DNA from: Rhynchonema sp. JSB1_4
Lineage: Eukaryota; Nematoda; Chromadorea; Monhysterida; Xyalidae
Length of the DNA: 64,000 nt
Assembly (NCBI GenBank): GCA_030248065.1
Contig: JASAMV010001389.1
Location: forward strand, 37,561 to 101,560
Direction of reading: 5' to 3'
Under the pieces are notes generated by a model. It made no database searches. It worked only from the letters and a program-made list of their open reading frames with translations, and was not told the origin of the DNA. Shown piece by piece: positions 56,201 through 64,000 of this stretch (the first letter of the stretch is position 1; every line of letters begins with the position of its first letter). The position numbers and the translations under genes are program-made.

Positions 56201-58239
56201 TCGTCCGTGCTAATGTACCAGTCGTCCGCATGATTCCAAAGACCCGTATAAGTAAAAATCAACATCCATAATTGGAATTGGGAAATATGAAAAAAACCAA
56301 TACGCACAAATGTTTGCAGTCCGCTGGACTACGTCGAAGTCGACGAAGAGGACCCGTTTCTGCCCCGTCAACCCAATTCCAACTCCGGCAACAACACGAT
56401 CCCGGTGGATATCTATGGCTCGCACGTGTACAATCCACGAACACGGTTCGCTGACAGCACGTATGTGTCGTAGTGCAGTGATGGGTGTCGCCGATAGAAT
56501 CGGGAGGTGGAAAACAGCGACGGGTGTTTCTGGAAAGCAGCGCCATGCATAATAAAGCCAGGCACGCATAAAGAAAACAGCAGCGCCGACTTGTGTTCGC
56601 CGACCGCTGTTTTTCCCTCGCTGTTTTATCCATAACCCTCGCTCGGTAGTTGTTGTTGCTCGCCTGTGGTAAAGTAGTGGGCGCAAATTGCTTCACAAGT
56701 TCCTTTGTGAAGTGGCCAGATTATTGCTCGGCAAAACGGCAAAAAAACTACTTTCATTTATTCATTCATTCAAAAAAATCAACTATGCAGCGCAAAAATT
56801 CGTTCTGCGCAAAGGGATTTGTGGAACCATTCAGCTTGACCAGGACAAAGGTTTTGACGCTTGAATTTGCTTCGTTTCGACCTAGCCTCTCGACAATTAC
56901 ACGAAAGTCCACTAATAAACGCAATCGCACTGAATCGATCACCCAAAGTTTATATTGACCTGCATGTTTGTCTACCAAACCAAGTAAACCCAAAAAATGT
57001 GCTGCGAAAAGCCAGAAACACACTCAGTATTATGCGCGCCGGATGTATTTTCTTTGCCGATTGAAAAAATGCTTGTTTTCCTTTTGTTGCCCTAATGAAA
57101 CAGTATGTCGTACTTGGACCGCGGTTCTTTATTACAAAATTGCCCCTGTGCAAATTGTATGTAGGTGCAGGCGGCAGAATTTTAAATATAAATTGACTGA
57201 TCCTGCGCAATTTCGGGCACCTTGGGTGCAAAATGTGAAAATATTATGTGCAAATTGCCCCTAAAAGTGGCTAAAAATCCATGACCTGGAGTGACTAATG
57301 GAACAAAAATGTTGTAACATTTACTTTGTTCACAGCGGTGATTCGGATGGCGACGCAGTGGGCACGACACCGCTCTGGAACCGCGGGGCTCCGCCTCCGC
57401 AAACGGTGGGTCCATCCTAGTTTGTCTCTGGCTGAGTAAATCGCTGAGTAGACATCGTTCTCTGAGAGAACAAAGAACGGATTCCAGTGCGCTGATTGCC
57501 TGCAGAACATGCGTAAACCAGTCAGCTTTCTGTTTTCCCAGGGAACGGAGTGTATAGCTTAGCCTTCAAGGTTTTTTAACCCAGCGCGTGAAACATCAGG
57601 CGGGTGACTGCTAGTCAAGTTACAGTTTGCATTGCACTGGCAAATTTTTTCTCTCAATTTTTTTCTCTAGACAGTTTGTTGACTTGAGTTTGAGGCCGAT
57701 TGAACGTGACTTTTCGCCGTTGTCTATTCTTTTAGCGCTAAAGTGACGTCAGCCTGCACAGAATTTTAGCAGCCAACTGCTGCCCCATGTGTAGCCGAGC
57801 CAGCTACAGTGGCATGGATTTTTTTAACCAAATTTAGTAGCTTTTTAGCTACTAAATTTTTTGAAAAGCTAGTAAATTTTCAAATTTAGTAGCCTAAAAG
57901 CTACTAAATTTTGTATGTTGGCCAAAAGAGCTAGTAAATTGGCTTTTCAGCAGCAAAAAAAAGCTACTAAATTTTTGATTTTACTAGCTTCTTGCTACTA
58001 GCCCATTTTGAAAAAATAAACCCTGTACAGTGGTGTGAGCGCATTTGTGTTTAGTCACTCGCGCAGAGCTGGACGTGAATCTTTTTTCCGAAATTCAAAT
58101 CTGATATTCGGAATTCGTTTTTGTTAGACGTTAATATTAGTGATTTACATGATTTCTTTTGGGCAAGTTTAACCACAAATTTTTTCAGGTAGCCCAACCG
58201 GCCCATCATGATGCGGGCATGTATGAGCATTATTCGTAA
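41281..58239 (+). CDS. ttyh: Tweety homologue membrane protein (TTYH)
   Basis: TTYH proteins are five-pass membrane proteins, first described as large-conductance anion channels and more recently linked to lipid handling. Fourteen exons: 41281-41382, 42223-42392, 44030-44141, 44559-44654, 44836-44984, 50819-50914, 51001-51073, 51157-51285, 52598-52696, 53382-53521, 53914-54015, 56320-56460, 57336-57405, 58189-58239. All phases agree; 509 aa. The N terminus has LHAFPRFDFSF and VDSAFRP. TM segments are visible in exons 2 (two), 6, 7 and 11. Likely N-glycosylation sites lie in the long extracellular parts: NLT, NIT, NVT, NSS, NDT. The family hallmark DYVEVDEEDPFLPRQ is in exon 12. The protein ends AGMYEHYS by reading through a possible donor to a stop at 58237. 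Introns hold nested MITEs and a 1.1-kb palindrome; intron 5 is 5.8 kb. Confidence 0.95.
42515..43437. mobile_element. Outer palindromic MITE (GGGCGCCCTTAGTCAT) in ttyh intron 2
   Basis: Ends GGGCGCCCTTAGTCAT and ATGACTAAGGGCGCCC, flanked by TTA on both sides, as for PIF/Harbinger. It is interrupted by the element at 42752-43352. Confidence 0.85.
42752..43352. mobile_element. Inner palindromic MITE, GTTTCAAAAATATCAT-ended member of the GAAACGGTGTAAAGG family
   Basis: Ends GGGTGATATTTTTGAAACGG and complement, with a 3-bp duplication ATA. It is 601 bp against about 215 bp for sister copies, because the centre carries an extra inverted pair (CAGCAGACGCGCGTTTCTAA and complement). Confidence 0.85.
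43594..43866. repeat. 33-bp tandem array in a decayed hAT-like MITE
   Basis: Seven perfect and one partial copy of a 33-bp unit starting GGGAGGTACACTAATTTCCC, then CCGGACCAGGAACTACACTG, the standard right end of the CAGTGTAGTTCCTGG families. The left end is missing. Because 33 is a multiple of three, both strands stay open, but this is not coding. Confidence 0.8.
44985..50818. other. ttyh intron 5, 5.8 kb
   Basis: Long stretches of the plus strand are G/T-rich with many TGTGTG runs. I see no exon with supporting splice sites, no tRNA and no clear MITE. Confidence 0.5.
51410..52505. repeat. 1.1-kb near-perfect palindrome in ttyh intron 8
   Basis: Left arm about 51410-51930 and right arm about 51985-52505 are inverted copies with only scattered mismatches. 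They are centred near 51958 with a spacer of about 55 bp. Overlapping ORFs on both strands simply mirror each other. Transcribed in ttyh pre-mRNA, it would fold into a hairpin of about 520 bp. Confidence 0.9.
52984..53211. mobile_element. Palindromic MITE in ttyh intron 9
   Basis: Arms of about 52 bp start CAGGAACAA and include GCTTGTGCCGACT and CCCTTTTGATCAGGCAA. Target duplication not clear. Confidence 0.65.
54147..56040. repeat. 1.9-kb inverted-repeat element in ttyh intron 11
   Basis: Outer ends contain TTAAGAGCG and CGCTCTTAA, and an inner pair of about 125 bp (54545-54665 and 55536-55660) is inverted at high identity around AAGTCCTCACCGACGAATTC. The part between holds a tRNA-like sequence and two exon-like open stretches (54720-54790, 54857-54926). 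Confidence 0.6.
55077..55156 (+). tRNA. tRNA-like sequence, probably degenerate
   Basis: An A-box-like TAGCGCAATCGGTTAGG with a GCGC/GCGC D-stem, and a B box GGTTCAAACCC inside a perfect five-pair T-stem (ACAGG/CCTGT). The anticodon arm is poor, the acceptor stem does not close well and the A-to-B distance is about 10 nt too long. Best seen as a pseudo-tRNA or tRNA-derived repeat. Confidence 0.35.
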
Positions 58240-60448
58240 AAATTCCTCCGCTCGTTGCGACGGCGTCAACAGACCGTTAATCGCAACTACTCCGCACAAC
58301 AAAACATTACCGTTGATCGATGTTTAGCACCGGAATATTATTCTATTTGCACGGTTTCATGTGGTATGTTATTTCCATGCCGCTCGACTCTGACATGCAC
58401 TTTGGCACCCAAAGTTATTGTCGGAAAGTGGATTTGTTATTTTTGTTGCTTACTGTGTGATTTTACAATGACTGGAGTGAGCTGTCCGATAATCTTCCAT
58501 TTTTTTGGTTTCTTTGAATTTATTTTCAATTTTCGTCGTACGCTGCTGTATTTTCTGTTTCAGTGTTTCACACACACACACTCTCTCTCTCCTGTCCTAT
58601 GTTTCCACGCATGTGTTAATGTCTTTTCAATATATATTTCATATAGAATCACGCTTTCCTGCGCAGCCAGAAATATTGGTCAGAATCTTGCGTGAGAATG
58701 TTTATTTGTTTATGAAGGCCCAACACGAGCCCGGCGGTGGTGTGGTCGTAAAACGAACAGAAAGAGAAAATCCTCATGCACTACATTGTATTTTACAACG
58801 TGTACTGTTTTCCAAATCAGCAGCCACGTATGAATGTTCCACTAATCTGCCACCTTCGAAATCAGGCTCGTGTTGGCGTAGTCTTGTCACCCATGTGTTG
58901 GGGTAGCCGTAGTGTTGTCTCGCGCCAAAGCATTTCCTGGTACTGCGAATTCGGGAATTTAATAGGTTTTTGTTATGATTTTTATCTATTTCGACATTTT
59001 TACAATTATTCATAGTCACCTGTTTTCTTACGTCGAGCTGCATTTCGTGCGTTTTTATGATGCACTATTGCTTTTTTTGTGCATTCAGTCACATATTGTT
59101 ATAATATTGGTCCCCCAGCTTTTCGGTCTTTTCTCTCTCATTTTTTACTGGTATCCGAAACGTTGAATGTAACGTTTAACGAGGTTTGATTTTGTGTTCG
59201 ATAATTGGTCTCATGTTACTTTTGCAGCAAAATTTTGTGCAATTTTTCAGGTCAGAGCAGAATGTTTGAAGAAGGTGGTTTTGTTAGAAAATTAGTTTTC
59301 CATTTTTAGTCATTTGCACGTTTCTACGTAAGCGCACATCTCAAACAGTGTACAGTTGGTATTTTTTTATTTTATCATATTTTCAATTTGAACTAATTTT
59401 ACTTCTGCTTTTGTTCAAGCACAGGTGTTTTTTTTACCGTAAATAGTTGCCATTTTGCATCCCAGTTTTTTTTCGCTTTTTCTGACACAACTTTCTCATC
59501 TAAACCATGCAAAAATTTGGTTAAATTAACTGAAAATTGCTGTACACGCTAACAAAAAGTCGTTGTGAAGCTATTTTTGCCTCTCGCACCGTTTTGTACC
59601 ATTTTGTTTCATATAAAATTTTAAAACATTTCTTTAGGCTTTCCCTCCACTTGTTAAAAGACAAACTGGTGCAGCTTGTGTACAGAATTTTTGTTGTTTC
59701 TTGTTTTGTAAAAAAATTTATCCATGTTTTGAGGCATTTTAGCATCAAGAACAGAGAGCATTGCAGAGATTTTATGAAATTTGTTTTTTCTGTAAATTAT
59801 GTAAAAGTTCCATGTTTTGCCGTTGTGCGTGTTTGATATGAAATGGTATTTGTGTCATTTCCGAGAGACAAAAATATTTTGTTTCTTCTTGATTTGTGTT
59901 CGTTTTTCGTGTTTGTTGTGCGTTTGTTTGCTCTTCTTAGCCAGCACCAATGTGTTTCTGTAGATTTATAATTTTATTGTTATCGTAACTCTCACGCAAT
60001 CACATACGTCCCTGAAATTATAATAATTTTCCACCGTGAAGCTTTATTGTGTTGATTACCATGAAAACAATTGGAAAAAAATCGAAATTCGTATTTTTCC
60101 TGATAGTTTATGTTTCTCTTGGCTGTCCGTTCGTCTGTGTGTGTGTTTGTGTGCATACCTTTCTTGGAATAATAATATTCTGATTATTTTATGAGAAATA
60201 AATCAGATAAAACGTCTGGAGTGTGGATGACTGTTTGCTTGCTTTTCGTCGTGATTTGCCAGGGTTTGTGTGAGAACCCCAGCCAGATTTCATGGTGCTA
60301 TATTGTTGACGTGCGCTGTTCGGGCTAGATGTTGTGTTGTTTTGCACGTTGTACGATTCGGTTGGTTTTTTTACAGGTTTCATTCACATCTTTCCACCGG
60401 TCTTGCCCTCCCCACCTTTAGAAATCAGGTGTTTTGTGACGCTGCAAA
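58240..60448. other. Intergenic, ttyh 3' side to pgk-1 start
   Basis: T-rich on the plus strand. No exon or RNA gene with clear support. It should contain the ttyh 3' UTR and the pgk-1 promoter. Confidence 0.5.
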
Positions 60449-61325
60449 ATGCCGCTGAATAAACTGTCGATCGACAAAGTGGACGTGTCGGGCAAACGTG
60501 TGCTCATCAGGTGTGATTTAATGGTTTTTGTGATTTCGATCTTAAAGTCATCGATACACTGCGGCACTGCTTAGATCTTGGATGATTATTTCTATGAAAG
60601 CATGAATATTTTAATGGTTTTTCGTCATTTGGACGCTGTTCGCAGCGATCATAAACCCGTCTCGACTTTATAACGAAGGGAAGCGAGAAACAGTTGTCAA
60701 ATGTGGACGGTTTCAGAGTTGACTTCAACGTTCCGCTGTCAAAAGAAGATGGAAAGACAATCACCAATGACCAACGGTAAGTGACGGTTTTGCTTTGCAG
60801 GTTCCTGTTGCTGGTGTGGCTTGAAGGTTCTTAGAGGATGCGTCATTGCCCCCAGACCCTGACATTGCGCTTCTTTTCGCCTCTGGAACACAAGATTTTC
60901 ACGCAAAAATGATTGTCAGGTACTAATTGCATGAAAAGGTTCGAGCAATCTCTGCACTTTCTGCCACGACGATCGGAGAGCGAATTAATCAGTCTGGGAC
61001 AGTGACCAATTGTGGTCCGATGGCCCGACCCTATCTTACCTACAGACCGACCGACTATGTCTGTTACCGCATTTCAGACTTACGCTATGAGATTTCGCAC
61101 TTTTTCGGCACAGACAGCTCCAGTAGGATCACAAAAATTACAGACACGACTTTCTGTTTTCTTCTTTTTCAGCATCGTTGCCGCTCTGCCGACGATTAAG
61201 CACGCACTGGACAAGGGCGCCAAGAGTGTCGTGCTCATGTCGCATTTGGGCCGACCGGACGGAAATAAGAACATGAAGTTCACAATGCAGCCGGTGGTTG
61301 ACAAATTGAAACAGTTGTTGGGACG
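60449..61325 (+). CDS. pgk-1: Phosphoglycerate kinase, N-terminal exons
   Basis: PGK makes ATP and 3-phosphoglycerate from 1,3-bisphosphoglycerate and ADP in glycolysis. Three exons: 60449-60510, 60717-60776, 61173-61325; about 91 residues. The start is the ATG giving [20 protein letters not shown], as in other PGKs. Next comes [10 protein letters not shown], the conserved substrate-binding segment, then [13 protein letters not shown] and [13 protein letters not shown]. The last exon ends phase 2 at a GTGAGA donor. The rest, including the segment with the usual ENLRFH motif, is not found up to the window end. It must lie beyond a 3' intron longer than 2.6 kb, or the gene is disrupted here. 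Confidence 0.93.
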
Positions 61326-62070
61326 GTGAGATTGATGGGGCATTCGTTCGATTTCGGTTGTTGAGCATTTGTGTAAACGAAGCTGGCTGGCACGAAAATG
61401 GACTGGATGGATGGACGCTGACGAGAACTGCTGCGGTTGAGGGGTTGGAATCATCATCATTTTGTCGAATAAACGCTGTGATCTGCTGCCGTCCTAGGGA
61501 GCTCGTCGACGGGGCAGATGCACTTGAGCACGCCACCTACTGTCACTCGCCAGACAGTTAGCAACGCGCCCGGACCGACAAGAGTCACGCCGAAGTGACC
61601 GTCTCAGCGCGCAAGTCAGCCCTGGACCAAAATCCACACGCCTCGCGATGGCAACTCGGACGGCGCGGCTTGATCCTGGTGACAATCCAGTCACCCGCTT
61701 TCCTGCAATAAAGAAGCACAAGCAAACGGTCTCAGGCAAGCAAGCACAAAAACCAATCAGACAAGCCCAGCAATCTAGCTGGCTGTTTCGCTTCCACTTA
61801 TCGCACGAAAAGCACCCCGAAGTCGACTTCAACAGCACGTTTTACGCTATATAACGAATAACGGAAATAAAGTAATGAAAGATAGAAATCGGCAATAATA
61901 ATATCAAATATCCAATAAAATATCTCGCGACTCCAAAACGGGCAGAAACACTCAAAACGAACACACTGATTTACGATATTGATGAAACGGGAGAATTTAC
62001 GAATTACGGAAGAGAAATCAAACGGCGATAGAGATCAACGCTGAGCCAGTCCATTTGAATTTCCATGCTC
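61326..62070. other. Start of a long pgk-1 intron or insertion
   Basis: No PGK continuation. The minus strand has a good acceptor (TTTATTGCAG) at about 61709. It is followed by an open stretch with KAGDWIVTRIKPRRPSCHRE, whose link to the ORFs on the right is not established. Confidence 0.35.
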
Positions 62071-62078
62071 AGCAACAG

Positions 62079-62384
62079 TCAACACTGTCCGAACAGACGA
62101 CATTCAGTTTGCAGACGACGATATGAAGACGACATATGCCCAATGTCACATCTCCCCGCACCAGTTCCTTCAAATGCCCTCATTTGATCGAAGTTGAATG
62201 AAGAAGAATAGAAGCTGTTCGTGTCCACCCGGCCATAGTTGGAGTAGGCCTTGAAGAAACCGTCGAACGAATAGGGATCGCAGATGGCACCGACGACGAA
62301 TTGAATAGCACACCAGCGATTGAGATGGAATTGAATTGAATAGAATTGACGTGTGGATATAGCAGTCAGGATACGGGTTTTCAC
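62079..62384 (-). CDS. Unidentified ORF, about 100 aa
   Basis: Not recognised. The middle reads like real protein (ICDPYSFDGFFKAYSNYGRV, then NSFYSSSFNFDQMRAFEG), rich in F, Y, S, N and D. The start is not obvious. A nearby minus-strand open stretch (62411-62524) contains VYHLRVFVWDLG and ends at a GTACGG donor-like site. Both lie downstream of the RG/Q-rich ORF and may belong to the same unit. Confidence 0.4.
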   Translation of the reverse strand: MKTRILTAISTRQFYSIQFHLNRWCAIQFVVGAICDPYSFDGFFKAYSNYGRVDTNSFYSSSFNFDQMRAFEGTGAGRCDIGHMSSSYRRLQTECRLFGQC

Positions 62385-62519
62385 CAGTCACCGAAGTGGG
62401 TTTCACCGTACCTTGCCGAAGCAAGAGGTGTGGGTTACTCGCCCCAAATCCCAGACGAACACCCGCAGGTGATACACCGCTCGTACCGGTTTAAGTCCTG
62501 ACCGATAATAGAGCAGCTG

Positions 62520-62732
62520 CTAGCCCATAGGCGCAGGCTGATCCACGATGGAGACGGTTTCGGCAGCGAAGGTGGACGGCAAGCTGGGTAGACGACCAGC
62601 CAACCCCTCGAAGGTTGTCACCTCAGGTGAAGTAGTCCTGTCCGGTGACCGCCAGAACAGCACGACGCCAGCGCCGTAGAAGGAACGAGTCGCGCACATC
62701 GAACATTGCATCAACGTTTCGCCATCACACAA
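62520..62732 (-). CDS. Unidentified small ORF, 70 aa
   Basis: Begins MCDGETLMQCSMC and ends VDQPAPMG. A second frame over the same bases is also protein-like, so the reading is uncertain. No family recognised. Confidence 0.25.
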   Translation of the reverse strand: MCDGETLMQCSMCATRSFYGAGVVLFWRSPDRTTSPEVTTFEGLAGRLPSLPSTFAAETVSIVDQPAPMG

Positions 62733-63253
62733 ACGAGCCGTGCTGTTGAATGGTTTTCTGTGTCAAACAGGGAGTCAAACAAAGCGACCAACGCCGAGCT
62801 TACATCGCCGTAAGCTAAATGGTCATAAACAGGGCAGTTTACCTCTTACTAGGCAGGGTCACAATACAAAAGTGTAAAACCGCAGTCAAACTGTGCGGAC
62901 AAGCACCAGTTTTACCAGGGGACTGCAGTGTCTCCTGTGCCCCGACCCTGGATGACTTGAAACATCAAACCATTCAAAAGTGTACATTCACCGTACAAAG
63001 TCATCACACAAAACGAAAGCGCGGTAATCACCCGCTGACACTTTGTCGCGAGTGAAACATCACAAATCTTACCATAGAAATGTGGAAATAAAATTTGCGC
63101 ACAAAAAGTCAAACCATAAAAATTAGAAATGCGGCTAAGAGGCATTATGCACCTCACCATACGCATTATGCACGCATGGATTTATAAAGGGGCCTTATGC
63201 ACCCCACCACACGCATTATGCACGTGTGGATTTTCACACCACACAGTCACGTT
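62733..63253. other. Spacer with CGCATTATGCAC repeats
   Basis: Near 63135-63230 the units GCATTATGCACCTCACCA and GCATTATGCACGTGTGG recur four times. A hairpin AGCTTAC/GTAAGCT lies at about 62798. No gene. Confidence 0.4.
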
Positions 63254-64000
63254 CTAGTGCTGCATGCCCGAGGACATGCCAGCACCACCCTGATCATGCT
63301 CATCACGACGACTCTGATGACCACCGCGTCCAAATCGCGGGTCACGCGACTTTGAACGATCACCACGTTGGTCACGTCGTTTCGCTGAGCTCGGTCGTGC
63401 CTCGTCCGGTTCACGCGATGCCGACTGTTGTTTGGCACGCTTGCTGCGCCCCATCGCGGGCGGACCCTGAGGACCTTGTTGGCCCCAGCCACTTGGTCCA
63501 GCCGCACCTGACACATTTGGCGCTTGACCAGCCGGCGGTGGTTGGTACACCTGTTTCGTTCGGTAACCCGCCGGCGGGGACTGCGCCCCCTGTTGCGGCT
63601 GTTGTTGTTGTTGTGGCGGATTGGCGAGTGGCTGCTGTGGTTGCTGCTGGCGCAATTGCTCCTGCAACGAAGCAATCTGCTGCTGCATCTGTTGCATCGC
63701 AGCACCACCACCCAGCGGCACCAAGTTCGGACCACTCAATGGACCACGGCCGCCGCGACCTCCACGGCCGCCGCCACGACCACCACTAGCCGAACCACCA
63801 CCTCCACGGGGTTGTCGCGCGTGCCATGGTTTGCGCGAACGCGACCTGCCACGACCGTGTCCCTTCGCCGGGAACCCACGTCGCGGTGGGATGTCGTTGT
63901 CGTCATACATGGCCAGTCCCGCAGTGGCACTACTCGACGTAGTCGCCACAGTACCGTGGGACGCCGGACGAACTGGTTGTTCTTCACGCGGTCGCTGAAC
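63254..64000 (-). CDS. RG/SR- and Q-rich basic protein, C-terminal 248 residues
   Basis: The frame is open from the right edge to a TAG at 63254, so the start is outside. In order: RGRSRSRKPWHARQPR, a GGRGGGRGGRGGRG box, a Q-rich helix-prone part (MQQMQQQIASLQEQLRQQQ), a P/Q/G-rich linker, and a charged R/D/S-rich tail ending GMSSGMQH. RGG boxes and SR stretches bind RNA. No folded domain is visible. It could be a host RNA-binding protein or the nucleocapsid-like protein of an integrated element. The neighbouring unknown ORFs keep the second option open, but nothing proves it. Confidence 0.6.
   Translation of the reverse strand, partial: VQRPREEQPVRPASHGTVATTSSSATAGLAMYDDNDIPPRRGFPAKGHGRGRSRSRKPWHARQPRGGGGSASGGRGGGRGGRGGRGPLSGPNLVPLGGGAAMQQMQQQIASLQEQLRQQQPQQPLANPPQQQQQPQQGAQSPPAGYRTKQVYQPPPAGQAPNVSGAAGPSGWGQQGPQGPPAMGRSKRAKQQSASREPDEARPSSAKRRDQRGDRSKSRDPRFGRGGHQSRRDEHDQGGAGMSSGMQH

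Noticed and set aside
58560..58700. Further 3' coding exons of ttyh after 58239
   Set aside because: Acceptors exist, but every reading gives low-complexity or very short peptides. Reading on from exon 14 gives a stop one codon past the possible donor, which is simpler.

Overview
The window is nuclear DNA of a nematode. The best evidence is a complete major sperm protein (MSP) gene, a protein family used as a sperm motor only in nematodes, together with short introns ending in TTTCAG, very high intron density, and an interstitial array of the nematode telomere unit TTAGGC. Genus cannot be fixed from the sequence. All gene models below were assembled by eye from six-frame translation, splice-site phase and family conservation.

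Layout. Minus strand, left to right: the 5' end of cfp-1 (PHD plus start of a CXXC finger, running off the left edge), rps-13, a long gpa-12 (G-alpha 12/13) gene with two alternative last exons, erfa-3 (translation release factor eRF3), an unrecognised lysine-rich gene, and an MSP gene. Plus strand: a weak unrecognised candidate at about 16.2-16.8 kb, a 14-exon tweety-homologue gene (ttyh, 41.3-58.2 kb), and the first three exons of pgk-1 (60.4-61.3 kb). At the right edge there is a minus-strand RG/Q-rich ORF and smaller ORFs of unknown origin. In every assembled gene the exon phases close exactly: RPS13 151 aa, GPA-12 363 aa, eRF3 596 aa, MSP 126 aa, TTYH 509 aa.

Repeats make up much of the rest. 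The most striking set is a group of non-autonomous elements that begin CAG, end CTG and create perfect 8-bp target duplications, as hAT transposons do. Each family carries its own 14-20 bp iteron repeated in the same orientation on both sides of an AT-rich core. They are nested up to four deep and fill intron 1 of gpa-12 almost completely. Two further groups insert at TA, or make 3-bp duplications (PIF/Harbinger-like). Large palindromes occupy ttyh introns.

The genes do not form one pathway. They cover chromatin (CFP-1), translation (RPS13, eRF3), G-protein signalling (GPA-12), sperm motility (MSP), membrane channel or lipid function (TTYH) and glycolysis (PGK). The items most worth following up are the iteron-bearing hAT-like system, the gpa-12 tail switch, the relaxed 5' splice sites (pyrimidine at +3 in about half of the introns, with a recurrent GTTGGT class), the telomere-repeat element and the giant palindrome in a ttyh intron.
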